Shown: positions 24,623 through 33,949 of the stretch, piece after piece | How the letters are laid out: each line of letters opens with the position of its first letter | How positions within the stretch are numbered: the stretch's first letter is position 1 | NCBI RefSeq assembly: GCF_022346995.1 | Contig: NZ_JAKRNM010000011.1 | Coordinates: 91,691-155,690 of the forward strand | Source of the DNA: Paenibacillus sp. ACRRY | GTDB lineage: Bacteria > Bacillota > Bacilli > Paenibacillales > Paenibacillaceae | Direction: 5' to 3' | Length of the DNA: 64,000 nucleotides | Made by a program: the position numbers and the translations under genes | Notes under the pieces: model-generated | Told to the model about the DNA's origin: nothing | Database searches by the model: none | The model's input: the letters and a program-made list of their open reading frames with translations, nothing else

Positions 24623-26203
24623 GTGCCTGAACGAAACACAGAAGAGAAGGGGATTCCTCGGTTGCACCGGGTTCCCCAATATGTATGGGTAACCATTGGC
24701 ATTACCTTGTTAACCCCACTGCTCCATGTCATCGGCATGAGTAGTGATCTGGTAAACGTCTCACTCATTTACCTGTTTCCCATTTTGGTAAGTGCCGTTT
24801 ACTGGGGATTGGGTCCTGCAATCTACGCAGCGAGTCTTAGCGTAATCATGTTTGATTTCTTTTTTGTACCTCCGAATCTCAGTTTTACCGTTGCGGATCT
24901 GCGATATATTTTTTCTTTTGTTGTGTATTTGGCGGTGGCCGTATTAACCGCCACGCTATCCAGTCGCTTGCGTCAGCAGCTGGAGATGGTTAGGCAGCGT
25001 GAGGCCACAACAAATTCATTGTATGCGCTCAGCCGCCAGATGACGGCTGTTACAGATCTGGATACACTGGTCCATCATATTGCGAAGCAAGTATCACACA
25101 CACTGGGTACCCAGGCTGCCGTATATTTGCCTGATGCTCATGATGAGCTGAAAGTAACGGCATCTGCTGATGACCTGGGAACCGCAGTATGGGGTGGAGA
25201 GGAATCAGAGATTGCGATTGCCAAGTGGGTGTACAGGAATGGCGAAACAGCGGGGAGAGGTTCTACCAGCCTGCGGGAATCCTCCGGTCTGTACGTTCCC
25301 TTGCGTACGGAAGATCAGATACACGGCGTGCTTGCCGTTCGTATGGAGGCCCGTGATATTCAGGAGCAGCGGGAACAGCTGCAATTGCTGGAGGCCTGTG
25401 GAGGGCTGGCAGCCAGTGCGATTGCTCGCGTCAAACTGGCAGAGGAAGCTCGGGTGGCACAGATGACCGCCGAATCAGAGCGCATTCGCACGGCTTTGCT
25501 GGACTCTGTGTCCCACGAACTGCGGACGCCTTTAACGACGATCATTGGATCCGCTACAGGATTGATTGAGAATGACGCCATCTTTACCCCGGAAGATCGA
25601 AAAGAATTGACGGGCAATATTCGGGATGGTGCCATGCGCATGAACCGGCTCGTGACCAATTTGCTGGGCATGGTGAAGCTGGAGAGCGGCATGCTGCAGC
25701 TGCGCAGGAAATGGTGTGACGTAGGCGATATGATCAGCGTGGTGTTAACGCAAGTAAGGGAATTCAGCAAGCATCGGAGCATTCGTGTGGATTTGCCGGA
25801 TCAACCGTTATTTATATGTGGAGATGAAGTGCTGCTGGAACAGGTACTGATCAATGTTGTCAGCAATGCCATTAAATATTCTTCTGACTATAGCGAGATT
25901 GTTATCATCGTTATGAGGGATGAGAGAAATGCCACGCTGACCATTGTGGTAGCGGACCATGGCGTGGGTATTCCCGATGCCGATAAGGAGCGGATATTTG
26001 AGAAGTTTTACCGGTCAGAATCCTCTCGTCATGTGACGGGCACAGGACTGGGACTGGCCATATGCAAAGGGATCGTTGAGGTTCACGGAGGATCAATTAG
26101 TGCAGATTCCAATCCGGGAGGCGGAACAAGAATGAGTATCTGTTTGCCCATGGAAGCACCGGAAGCATTATTTCCCTATAGAGGGCAAGGAGAGGTTGAG
26201 TAA
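24623..26203 (+). CDS. kdpD: KdpD kinase half: membrane, GAF and histidine kinase domains
   Basis: A 526-residue protein if started at GTG 24623. It has four closely spaced membrane helices (~20-115, as in KdpD), a GAF-like domain (~135-275), a HisKA dimer helix with DSVSHELRTPLTT (His about 298) and a catalytic domain with NAIKYS, DHGVGIP and GTGLGLAI. GTG 24623 has AAAAAGGA only 2 bases away, which is too close; TTG 24662 with GAGAAGGGG 9 bases upstream may be the true start. The frame is the same as that of the upstream sensor gene, with only one stop between. It overlaps nothing and ends just before kdpE. It phosphorylates KdpE by family knowledge. Confidence 0.9.
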   Translation: MPERNTEEKGIPRLHRVPQYVWVTIGITLLTPLLHVIGMSSDLVNVSLIYLFPILVSAVYWGLGPAIYAASLSVIMFDFFFVPPNLSFTVADLRYIFSFVVYLAVAVLTATLSSRLRQQLEMVRQREATTNSLYALSRQMTAVTDLDTLVHHIAKQVSHTLGTQAAVYLPDAHDELKVTASADDLGTAVWGGEESEIAIAKWVYRNGETAGRGSTSLRESSGLYVPLRTEDQIHGVLAVRMEARDIQEQREQLQLLEACGGLAASAIARVKLAEEARVAQMTAESERIRTALLDSVSHELRTPLTTIIGSATGLIENDAIFTPEDRKELTGNIRDGAMRMNRLVTNLLGMVKLESGMLQLRRKWCDVGDMISVVLTQVREFSKHRSIRVDLPDQPLFICGDEVLLEQVLINVVSNAIKYSSDYSEIVIIVMRDERNATLTIVVADHGVGIPDADKERIFEKFYRSESSRHVTGTGLGLAICKGIVEVHGGSISADSNPGGGTRMSICLPMEAPEALFPYRGQGEVE

Positions 26204-26204
26204 C

Positions 26205-26903
26205 ATGACGGCATCGCAAGGGGCTCGCATATTGGTTGTAGATGATGAACCACAGATTCGCAAACTGCTGAAGGTGACACTGCAGGCTCATCAATTCGAG
26301 ATTCATGAATGTGGAGATGGCGACGAGGCTGTCATTCAGGCGAGCATCGTTCATCCGGATCTGATCATACTCGATCTGGGTCTGCCGGGGATGTCCGGGA
26401 TGGACGTGCTGCATCGTGTTCGCGAATGGTCCCAGGTGCCCATTATTGTGCTGACGGCGAAGGAGCGCGAGGAAGACAAGATTGCTGCGCTTGACGGTGG
26501 GGCTGATGATTATGTAACGAAGCCGTTTGGCATGGGTGAACTGGTTGCCCGGATTCGGGTTGCACTCCGCCATGTAGCGAAGACAACCGATGAACCCGTG
26601 CTGCGTTTTGGGTCTCTCACTGTAGATCTGGCACAAAGGCAGGTGGAGCTGGATGGTTTGCCGATCAAATTAACACCAACGGAGTACGATATGCTCAAGG
26701 TTCTGGCCTCCAACGCCGGAAAGATCATTACCCAGCGTCAGCTGCTGCAGCAGGTGTGGGGCGGGCATCATCACGAATCCGACAGTCACTATCTGAGGGT
26801 CTACGTGGGTCATCTGCGCAAAAAATTAAAGGAAGACCCTACGCAGCCACGATTCATCCAGACCGAGCCGGGAATCGGATACCGCTTTTTGCTTCAGGAT
26901 TAG
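26205..26903 (+). CDS. kdpE: KdpE response regulator
   Basis: OmpR-type DNA-binding response regulator of 232 residues. A receiver domain with ILVVDDEPQ, the phosphorylated Asp in LIILDLGLPG (Asp 57) and LTAKEREEDK precedes a winged-helix domain ending HYLRVYVGHLRKKL and IGYRFL. ATG 26205 lies 9 bases after AAGGAGAGG (26187-26195), which is inside the end of the kinase gene. It is the activator of the kdp pump genes under K+ limitation by family knowledge; a candidate operator is at 17075. Confidence 0.95.
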   Translation: MTASQGARILVVDDEPQIRKLLKVTLQAHQFEIHECGDGDEAVIQASIVHPDLIILDLGLPGMSGMDVLHRVREWSQVPIIVLTAKEREEDKIAALDGGADDYVTKPFGMGELVARIRVALRHVAKTTDEPVLRFGSLTVDLAQRQVELDGLPIKLTPTEYDMLKVLASNAGKIITQRQLLQQVWGGHHHESDSHYLRVYVGHLRKKLKEDPTQPRFIQTEPGIGYRFLLQD

Positions 26904-26933
26904 TATGAAATTGTAATAAGAATCCCTTATTAG

Positions 26934-26982
26934 AAAAGCACCGGAGCCTCCTGAATTTACAGAGGTCTTCGGCGCTTTTTTA
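26934..26982. terminator. Bidirectional intrinsic terminator after kdpE
   Basis: AAAAGC-A-CCGGAG-CCTC (from 26934) pairs with GAGG-T-CTTCGG-C-GCTTTT (to 26980), with A-rich and T-rich flanks. It separates kdpE from the convergent GH4 gene. Confidence 0.8.
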
Positions 26983-27013
26983 ATCAACAATGAAATGAAG
27001 AATATCGTTTGCT

Positions 27014-28315
27014 TTAGGATGTATACTTCGGCAGCCAATCACCATGAGCTTCGATCAGTTCATCGCACATGGCAACAATGTCATCGATGGACAACTCGGC
27101 AGCGGTGTGCGGATCCAGCATGGCGGCATGATAGATATGTTCCTTTTTGCCCGTCATGGCCGCTTCAATCGTCAGCAGCTGAGTGTTGATGTTGGTGCGG
27201 TTCAGTGCAGCCAGCTGTGGAGGCAGGTCGCCAATGTAAGTTGGGCTGATTCCGGATCCGTCCACCAGACATGGAACCTCGACACAGGCCTCACGAGGCA
27301 GGTTGGTAATTAGACCGGTATTCATTACATTACCGCCGATTTTGTATGGACGGTCCGTTTCCATCGCTTCCATGATGTGCGAAGCGTATTCACGGCTGCG
27401 CGTATGTTCAATATGTTCACTGGCAAACAGCTTCTCGCGCATTTCCTTCCATCCTTCAATCTGGTTCACGCAGCGGCGCGGATACTCATCCAGCGGGATG
27501 TTGAAGCGTTCGATCAATTCCGGATAATTCCGTTTGATAAAGTATGGATGATACTCGGCATTGTGCTCGGAAGACTCCGTTACGTAGTATCCAAAACGAT
27601 TCATCAGCTCGAAACGCACCATATCATGATGCTGCTCCTTCTGTTTTTCCCTCGCCAGGCGTTTAATCTCCGGATACAGATCCTGACCATCTCTCGTCAC
27701 TTCCAGCAGCCAGGCCATATGGTTAATTCCTGCCACTTTTGCAACTACGCCTGTCTGATTCATTCCCAGCGCTTCAAACAGGTGAGGCACGCATACCTGC
27801 ACACTGTGGCACAGGCCTACCGTTTTGATTCCTCCATGCACGTTCATGACATTGGTCAGTACGGCCATCGGGTTGGTGTAGTTCAGGAACCAGGCATCAG
27901 GACATACTTCCTGCATGTCCCGGGCAAAGTCGAGCATGACCGGAATGGTTCGCAAATTGCGGAAGATACCGCCAATGCCGAGGGTGTCAGCAATGGTTTG
28001 ACGCAGTCCATATTTTTTCGGTATTTCGAAGTCCGTAATCGTACATGGATCATATCCACCCACTTGAATGGCGTTAATGACATATTTGGCACCGCGCAGC
28101 GCTTCTTTGCGGTCGGTGTATTTTTTGACGGAACAACGGCTTCCAAGAGAATGGCCCATACTGGTCAGCAGTCGCTCCGAATCATTCAGCCGTTCGGCAT
28201 CGATATCATACAAGGCCAATTCAAAATCCTGCAGTGCTTCGGTCATCATAACGTCACCTAATACATTTTTGACAAAAACGGTGCTGCCTGCACCGAGAAA
28301 CGTAATTTTGTTCAT
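27014..28315 (-). CDS. melA: Glycoside hydrolase family 4 (alpha-galactosidase, MelA type)
   Basis: NAD+- and Mn2+-dependent GH4 enzyme of 433 residues, normal length. The start KITFLGAGSTVFVKNVLGDV is the Rossmann NAD-binding motif. The metal-site motif is GLCHSVQ (Cys about 179); Ser after CH is typical of alpha-galactosidases, whereas other GH4 alpha-glucosidases have CHE/CHG variants. LNYTNPMA and INHMAW follow. AGGGAGG precedes the ATG. There is no signal peptide, so it cleaves imported alpha-galactosides. It is divergent from an AraC regulator that is likely its controller; no transporter is adjacent. Family is firm, substrate less so. Confidence 0.9.
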   Translation of the reverse strand: MNKITFLGAGSTVFVKNVLGDVMMTEALQDFELALYDIDAERLNDSERLLTSMGHSLGSRCSVKKYTDRKEALRGAKYVINAIQVGGYDPCTITDFEIPKKYGLRQTIADTLGIGGIFRNLRTIPVMLDFARDMQEVCPDAWFLNYTNPMAVLTNVMNVHGGIKTVGLCHSVQVCVPHLFEALGMNQTGVVAKVAGINHMAWLLEVTRDGQDLYPEIKRLAREKQKEQHHDMVRFELMNRFGYYVTESSEHNAEYHPYFIKRNYPELIERFNIPLDEYPRRCVNQIEGWKEMREKLFASEHIEHTRSREYASHIMEAMETDRPYKIGGNVMNTGLITNLPREACVEVPCLVDGSGISPTYIGDLPPQLAALNRTNINTQLLTIEAAMTGKKEHIYHAAMLDPHTAAELSIDDIVAMCDELIEAHGDWLPKYTS

Positions 28316-28510
28316 CTCAAGTCCAGCCTCCCTGAATAATGGTGTACCCCAACTATAGGCCGATCCGGCTTATATAACTATGGTTCAACCTCTCCCATAC
28401 ATGGCATAATCCCATTTTTAGTCCCGCTTTCAGCTGATATTTAACGAATATACCTGTTATAATATGAAGTAAGATAAATGTTGATACGGAAGAAGGGAAG
28501 GGATGAGAAG

Positions 28511-29338
28511 GTGAGCCCAATCGAGATGAACGTGGTGCCCATGGACTGGACACAGATGGAGCTGGTGTTGCTTTTTTTCGGCTGGGAGGATTGTGATCCG
28601 TCTCATTATTGGGGTCCGGGGGTACGAGATTCCTATGTGGTTCATTACATTCATGAGGGACGGGGAACCGTTCGTATGGAAGATAAGGAATACCATTTGA
28701 CGCAGGGTCAGGGATTCGCCATTCTGCCGGATACCATTATTCATTATGAGGCCGATGCGAAGGAGCCGTGGACATACTCCTGGTTCGGATTTAAGGGCGT
28801 ACAAGCCAAGACATTCATGCAGCGGGCAAACTTGAGTCCAGAATGTCCCGTATTTGAAGCCAGGGATCCAAAGGTAATGGATGGTTTGTATGCAGAGATG
28901 ACTCAAGCCTCCTCGCGCAATGGTGGAGATGTATTCAGCCAGAGTCTGCTGTACCGATTAATGGCCGAACTGATCTCCTCCTCCCCTGATGAGCATACGC
29001 CGCAGAGGCCTCTTTCCACCAAGGATGAATACATCAGACAAGCTGTCCAGTTTATGGAGAACAGGTATAGCCAGAAGACGTCCATCCTTGATATTGCGCA
29101 TTCCGTGCGTCTGGATCGTACCTATCTGTCCGGTCTTTTTAAGGAGAAGTACGGGAAGTCGCTGCAGGCCTTTTTTCTTGAATACCGGATGAATCGCGCA
29201 GCAGAGCTGCTGCAGAGTTCAACGCTTTCGGTCAGTGAGGTTGCCCATTCTGTAGGGTATACGGATCCGTTGTTATTTTCCAAGATGTTCAAGCGTGTGA
29301 CAGGGGTTTCCCCAAAAGGTTCGAGAGAGCGGGGGTAG
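28511..29338 (+). CDS. AraC-family transcriptional regulator (cupin sensor)
   Basis: A 275-residue regulator. The N-terminal cupin-type sugar-sensing domain (~20-150, with VVHYIHEGRGTVRMEDKEY and LTQGQGFAILP) precedes two AraC helix-turn-helices (~175-270, SILDIAHSVRLDRTYLSGLF and VSEVAHSVGYTDPLLFSKMF). GTG 28511 is proposed because AAGGGAAGGG (28493-28502) lies 8 bases upstream; an ATG at 28478 is possible but sits too close to the -10 TATAAT (28458-28463). Divergence from the GH4 gene suggests an activator of alpha-galactoside use similar to MsmR. Confidence 0.88.
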   Translation: MSPIEMNVVPMDWTQMELVLLFFGWEDCDPSHYWGPGVRDSYVVHYIHEGRGTVRMEDKEYHLTQGQGFAILPDTIIHYEADAKEPWTYSWFGFKGVQAKTFMQRANLSPECPVFEARDPKVMDGLYAEMTQASSRNGGDVFSQSLLYRLMAELISSSPDEHTPQRPLSTKDEYIRQAVQFMENRYSQKTSILDIAHSVRLDRTYLSGLFKEKYGKSLQAFFLEYRMNRAAELLQSSTLSVSEVAHSVGYTDPLLFSKMFKRVTGVSPKGSRERG

Positions 29339-29371
29339 GCTGATGAGCTGTTTCAAATTTGAATAAATGCT

Positions 29372-29400
29372 TTGATCATTATCTGTGAGCCAGCTATACT
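29372..29400 (+). promoter_or_regulatory. Sigma-A promoter of the riboswitch transcript
   Basis: TTGATC (29372-29377) and TATACT (29395-29400) with a 17-base spacer, starting a transcript just upstream of the cobalamin riboswitch. Confidence 0.7.
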
Positions 29401-29429
29401 GGTACAGAATGCATTTCAATTGAATATGT

Positions 29430-29600
29430 GGAACTGGGTGCTATACCTTCGGGTAGAAGCTTAATAGGGAAGACCGGTGTAATGCCGGCGCGGTCCCGCC
29501 ACTGTAACAGAGGAGTCATGCAGCGTTATGCCACTGGTTTAGACCGGGAAGGTGCTGCAATGATGAGGATTCTGGAGCCAGGAGACCTGCCTAGTTTGAC
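29430..29600 (+). ncRNA. Cobalamin (B12) riboswitch
   Basis: Conserved elements of the adenosylcobalamin aptamer occur in order: GGGAAGACCGGTG, ATGCCGGCGCGGTCCCGCC, the invariant GCCACTGTAAC (29498-29508), a second GGGAAGG, and the B12 box AGCCAGGAGACCTGCC (29576-29591). The boundaries are approximate. A strong terminator follows at 29672-29713, so ligand binding should favour termination before the transporter genes. B12 itself, a cobalt compound, would shut off metal uptake when abundant. Confidence 0.95.
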
Positions 29601-29671
29601 AACACAGTAGTACCTACGGGAGATAGGAAGGTGTTTAGAGAGCATGATTTTTTCTGAAAATCTGTTTATTT

Positions 29672-29713
29672 AAGACGTCCTTATCCGGTATTAGCGGAGA
29701 GAGACGTCTTTTT
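29672..29713 (+). terminator. Riboswitch expression-platform terminator
   Basis: AAGACGTC (29672-29679) and GACGTCTT (29703-29710) form an 8-base stem followed by a T run. It lies between the aptamer and the first permease gene. Confidence 0.88.
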
Positions 29714-29769
29714 GGTATGCATGGACAAGTCACGTGCGGGTTGGAGATTGGGGAGAGGATGTCAGACAT

Positions 29770-30708
29770 GTGAGTAGATATATTGTTAAAAGATTCATTC
29801 AACTGGTAGCCGTGTTATTCGGCATTTCGTTTCTGACGTTTCTGCTAACCTATCTGTCTCCGGGGGACCCGGCAAGGCTTATGCTCATGTCTACAGGAGT
29901 CACTCCGTCGGACGAATTGGTGCAGCAGGTACGTATCCAGCTGGGGCTGGATCAGCCGTTTTGGATACGCTACGGAACCTGGCTTGGACAGGTGGTTACC
30001 GGAGATTTTGGAACGTCTTATAAATACGACAGGCCTGTGCTCGATATTCTGTTGTCCAGGCTTCCAGCCACACTTCGGCTAACAGGAAGTGCCCTGCTGC
30101 TGGTCATTCTGATTTCGTTTCCATTGGGTATTTTGTCGGCGGTCTACAGAAACAACGTGCTGGATTACGTCATTCGCCTGTTTTCGTTTGCCGGGTTATC
30201 CATGCCGAGCTTCTGGCTCGGGATGCTGCTCATGCTGGTGTTTGGCGTACAGCTCAAGCTGCTGCCCGTCATGGGGAGCTCGGGCTGGAACAGCCTGATA
30301 TTGCCCGCATGCACACTGGCGTTACCTCTGATCGCCCAATATATCAGGCAGATCCGTACGGTAATTCTGGAAGAGATGTCCCAGAACTATGTCACGGGGG
30401 CCAGAGCCAGAGGTGTGAAGGAGAGAGTCATTATGATGCATCATATTTTACCCAATATATTATTGCCCATCGTTACGCTCATGGGCATGTCTACAGGCGC
30501 CCTGCTCGGCGGGGCAGCCATTGTGGAAAGTTTGTTCGTATGGCCGGGGGTAGGGCAGATGGCGGTGGATGCCATCTTTACAAGGGACTATCCCCTGATT
30601 CAGGGCTACGTCATCTGGATGGCAACCATCTATGTATTGCTGAATCTGATCGTTGATCTCTGGACGCATCTGCATGACCCGCGGATTCGACTGGACGTGG
30701 ATGTCTAG
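29770..30708 (+). CDS. Nik/Opp-type ABC transporter permease, first subunit (NikB-like)
   Basis: A 312-residue permease. The N-terminal RYIVKRFIQLVAVLFGISFLTFLLTYLSPGDPA is the signature start of the DppB/NikB family. The EAA-type loop is TGARARGVKERVIMMHHILPN. GTG 29770 is chosen because GGGGAGAGGAT ends 10 bases upstream; a longer frame from 29734 would start inside the terminator tail. It is the first gene behind the cobalamin riboswitch, which points to cobalt or nickel (or corrinoid-related) uptake rather than peptide uptake. Confidence 0.92.
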   Translation: MSRYIVKRFIQLVAVLFGISFLTFLLTYLSPGDPARLMLMSTGVTPSDELVQQVRIQLGLDQPFWIRYGTWLGQVVTGDFGTSYKYDRPVLDILLSRLPATLRLTGSALLLVILISFPLGILSAVYRNNVLDYVIRLFSFAGLSMPSFWLGMLLMLVFGVQLKLLPVMGSSGWNSLILPACTLALPLIAQYIRQIRTVILEEMSQNYVTGARARGVKERVIMMHHILPNILLPIVTLMGMSTGALLGGAAIVESLFVWPGVGQMAVDAIFTRDYPLIQGYVIWMATIYVLLNLIVDLWTHLHDPRIRLDVDV

Positions 30709-31542
30709 ATGAGAGAAGTTAAGCTTATTTTGACACAGCATCGCTGGTTCACTTTTCTATGTTCAATGACCCTCCTCTGGGTCATTCTCGCCATGATTGC
30801 GCCGCTGCTCGCACCGCATGATCCACTGGCAACGAATTTTGCCAAGGTACTGCAGCCAGCCAGTTCGGAATATCCGCTTGGAACCGATCAGCTTGGACGC
30901 TGCGTGTTATCGCGTCTCCTTTACGGGGCCAGGACGTCGCTTCTGCTTACATTTATGATGATCGGAATTGTTTTTGTGCTTGGTGTAGCCATTGGTGTTA
31001 TCGCAGGTTTCGCTCGTGGCCTGACAGATATAGTACTGATGCGGTTATCTGATACGCTGATGGCCTTTCCAGGATTGATCTTCGCCATCGCAGTAGTGGG
31101 GATGCTGGGGCCAGGCCTATTTAATACGGTAATTGCCCTGGCGGTTGTCTGGTGGGCGAAGTATGCACGACTGGCAAGAAGTCTGGTGATCTCGCTTCAG
31201 CAAAAGGAATATGTCGCTGCGGCAGCCTTCAGCGGCGCGCGGAAGATTCAGATCATCACCAGAACAATCCTGCCCAACATGCTGTCTCCTCTCATTGTCA
31301 TGGCGATGATGGATGTGGGCGGCATGATGTTATCCATCTCAGGCCTTTCATTTCTGGGGCTGGGTGCTCAACCTCCCGAACCGGAGTGGGGGGCAATGCT
31401 GAATGAAGGCAGACGATATTTGCAGACAGCTCCGTGGCTGTTGATTTATCCGGGACTTGCGATATTTTGTACAGTGATCATTTTTAATTTGCTGGGCGAC
31501 AGTCTGAGGGATGTGCTGGACCCCAAGAAAAAGGCAGCTTAA
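30709..31542 (+). CDS. Nik/Opp-type ABC transporter permease, second subunit (NikC-like)
   Basis: A 277-residue permease of the DppC/NikC family. It has the early APLLAPHDPLATN motif, GTDQLGRCVLSRLLYGARTS, and the coupling loop AAAFSGARKIQIITRTILPN. ATG directly follows the stop of the first permease, so translation is coupled. It forms the membrane channel with the first permease. Confidence 0.92.
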   Translation: MREVKLILTQHRWFTFLCSMTLLWVILAMIAPLLAPHDPLATNFAKVLQPASSEYPLGTDQLGRCVLSRLLYGARTSLLLTFMMIGIVFVLGVAIGVIAGFARGLTDIVLMRLSDTLMAFPGLIFAIAVVGMLGPGLFNTVIALAVVWWAKYARLARSLVISLQQKEYVAAAAFSGARKIQIITRTILPNMLSPLIVMAMMDVGGMMLSISGLSFLGLGAQPPEPEWGAMLNEGRRYLQTAPWLLIYPGLAIFCTVIIFNLLGDSLRDVLDPKKKAA

Positions 31543-31556
31543 CAGGAGGAACGGGA

Positions 31557-33152
31557 ATGAAATCGAGATATGGAAAAACGCTAACGCTTACCGTACTGTC
31601 ATTATTGGTTTTATGTATTATCGCAGCTTGTGGCCAAACCACAACAAGTACTTCCACCTCATCATCTTCTGGTGAAGAAGCGGCTGAGGCGGACAAGGGC
31701 AGTGCAGTTACACCAACTCACCTGAATGTGGCGTTATTCTGGCTTGGAAGTAATCTGGATCCGGCAGAGGAGTGGAACGGCTGGACCCTTACACGAGCAG
31801 CAATAGGAGAGACCTTGATTCAGTTTGACGAAAATATGAAATTGGTACCAAAAATCGCAGATAGTTGGGAACGTATCGATGATACGACATGGCATTTTCA
31901 TATTCGGGACGGCGTAACGTTCCATAATGGGAATAAGGTTACTGCAGATGCGGTGAAGAAGTCCATTGAACGTTCCATGGAGCTGAATGAGAGAGGACAA
32001 TCGACCTTACCGGTGGCTTCCATGACCGCAGAAGGTCAGGATCTCACCATCAAAACAACGGAGCCTTATGCATCGCTGCTTGGTAATATTGCTGAACCTT
32101 TGTTTGTGATTGTGGATACGAGTGCAGATACATCCAAATTCAAGAGCGAACCTATCGCCACAGGTCCATTTATGGTAACAGGATATACGCCGGATCAGGA
32201 GATTCAGGTGAAGAAGTATGGCGGATACTGGGACGGGGCAGCCGATGTGGATACCATTACATTCAAATACATCAAGGATGACAGCACGCGTGCTCTTGCG
32301 CTGCAATCGGGTGAGATTGATGTAGCCAGTAACGTGGGACGAAGCAGCTTGGCATTGTTCCAGGATCAGAGTCAATATACGATTGATGAAATCCCGAGCC
32401 TGCGAACACAGTTTGTATGGTTTAATACGAAAAACCCGCTGCTAAGCGATCCGGAAGTACGGCGTGCAATCTCGTACGGCATAAGCCGCGAGATGTATGC
32501 AAACACACTGGTGGGCGGTCAGGCGGCCAAAGGCCCGTTTACCTCGGCTCTGCCTTTTGGATATGATCAGGTCAAGGGATATGACTATGAACCGGAGACA
32601 GCCAAGAAGCTGTTGGATGAGGCTGGCTACAAGGATGCGGATGGGGACGGTATTCGGGAAAAAGACGGACAAAAGCTAACGCTCCAATTGATTCTCAATT
32701 CGGCTTACGAATCAGACTCCATTGTGGCTGCTGCAATGCAGTCCCAACTCAAGGAGATTGGGATTAACCTGGAAATGACCTCTTACGAGGATCTAACTGA
32801 TCATCAAAAAAGCGGGAACTATGATTTGGCTCTGACCAGCATTAATACAGGGATTACCGGAGATCCCCAGTATATTCTCGACTTTTATTTCAAAACGGGA
32901 GCAGAGTGGAACATCGGTGGATATAGCAATCCGAAGCTGGATGCGGTGATTCAGCAGCTGCATTCCGAATTCGATGTGGAGAAAAGATATGAACTGGCTG
33001 CAGAAGCCCAGCAGATGATTCTGGATGATGCAGCATACATGTTTATTACCTACACTCCAATTAACATTGTAAGCAAGAGCGCCGTACAGGGTGCGACGAT
33101 GTATCCGATCGACTTTTATCTCCTGGATCGCAATATCCAGGTTAGGCAATAA
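31557..33152 (+). CDS. Nik/Opp-type substrate-binding lipoprotein (NikA-like)
   Basis: A 531-residue family 5 solute-binding protein. The lipoprotein signal ends in IIAAC (Cys 25), followed by a Thr/Ser-rich linker. The pattern TWHFHIRDGVTFHNGNKVTADAV is characteristic of the NikA/DppA family, and RRAISYGISREMY lies later. AGGAGG precedes the ATG by about 7 bases. It binds the imported metal complex or other ligand outside the cell. Riboswitch control favours a cobalt- or nickel-containing ligand. Confidence 0.92.
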   Translation: MKSRYGKTLTLTVLSLLVLCIIAACGQTTTSTSTSSSSGEEAAEADKGSAVTPTHLNVALFWLGSNLDPAEEWNGWTLTRAAIGETLIQFDENMKLVPKIADSWERIDDTTWHFHIRDGVTFHNGNKVTADAVKKSIERSMELNERGQSTLPVASMTAEGQDLTIKTTEPYASLLGNIAEPLFVIVDTSADTSKFKSEPIATGPFMVTGYTPDQEIQVKKYGGYWDGAADVDTITFKYIKDDSTRALALQSGEIDVASNVGRSSLALFQDQSQYTIDEIPSLRTQFVWFNTKNPLLSDPEVRRAISYGISREMYANTLVGGQAAKGPFTSALPFGYDQVKGYDYEPETAKKLLDEAGYKDADGDGIREKDGQKLTLQLILNSAYESDSIVAAAMQSQLKEIGINLEMTSYEDLTDHQKSGNYDLALTSINTGITGDPQYILDFYFKTGAEWNIGGYSNPKLDAVIQQLHSEFDVEKRYELAAEAQQMILDDAAYMFITYTPINIVSKSAVQGATMYPIDFYLLDRNIQVRQ

Positions 33153-33949
33153 TGAGCGCTTTACTGGGTGTAGATCGACTTTCTGTAACGTATAAGGGTG
33201 GTTCACCCGCACTGCAGAATGTATCGTTTGCAATGAATGCCGCTGAGATCATCGGAATCGTGGGCGAGAGCGGAAGTGGTAAATCGACGTTGCTTCGAGC
33301 TTTGCACGGCATGCTGCCAGACGGTGGGCAGTATGCCGGGGGAGACATTGTTTTTCAGGAGAAATCGATATTTAGTTATTCGCATAAGGATTGGCACGAT
33401 ATACGCGGCAAGCGGATGGCCATGGTTTTTCAGGATAGCGGTTCTTATCTGAATCCCATCCGCCCAATAGGAAGTCAGTACATCGAGGCGATCCGTACAC
33501 ACGTTAAACTATCGAAGAAAGCTGCCTATGCCATGGCGGTGGACATGCTCTCACAGATGGGACTGGATGACCCCGAGCGGATGATGAGTATGTACCCCGG
33601 CCAGCTTAGCGGAGGCATGAAGCAGCGAACGGCAATTGCCATGGCGATAACGATGGAGCCAGAACTGCTGCTTGCCGATGAACCGACGAGTGCGCTGGAT
33701 GTAACCACTCAGGTTGAAGTGATCAAACGATTGACCAACCTTCGGGCAAGTCAGGGAACAGGGATGATCATTGTGACGCACAATATCGCCGTTGCAGCCC
33801 ATATGGCAGACTACATCGGTGTAATGCAGAACGGGTCGCTGGTTGAGTTTGGACAAACTTCAAGCATTATTACAGGTCCACGTCATGCATATACCCGTGA
33901 ATTGCTAGCTGCAGTACCTGAATTGGAGGGGAATACGGATGGTAGATGA
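33152..33949 (+). CDS. Nik/Opp-type ABC transporter ATPase (NikD-like)
   Basis: A 265-residue ATPase with Walker A GESGSGKST, signature LSGGMKQR and Walker B LLLADEPTSALDVT. ATG shares a base with the TAA stop of the binding protein gene (TAATG), so it is coupled. It works with the next ATPase as a heterodimer. Confidence 0.94.
   Translation: MSALLGVDRLSVTYKGGSPALQNVSFAMNAAEIIGIVGESGSGKSTLLRALHGMLPDGGQYAGGDIVFQEKSIFSYSHKDWHDIRGKRMAMVFQDSGSYLNPIRPIGSQYIEAIRTHVKLSKKAAYAMAVDMLSQMGLDDPERMMSMYPGQLSGGMKQRTAIAMAITMEPELLLADEPTSALDVTTQVEVIKRLTNLRASQGTGMIIVTHNIAVAAHMADYIGVMQNGSLVEFGQTSSIITGPRHAYTRELLAAVPELEGNTDGR

Noticed and set aside
27377..28261. 294-residue plus-strand frame opposite the GH4 gene
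   Set aside because: Antisense to a clear GH4 enzyme; no start signals.
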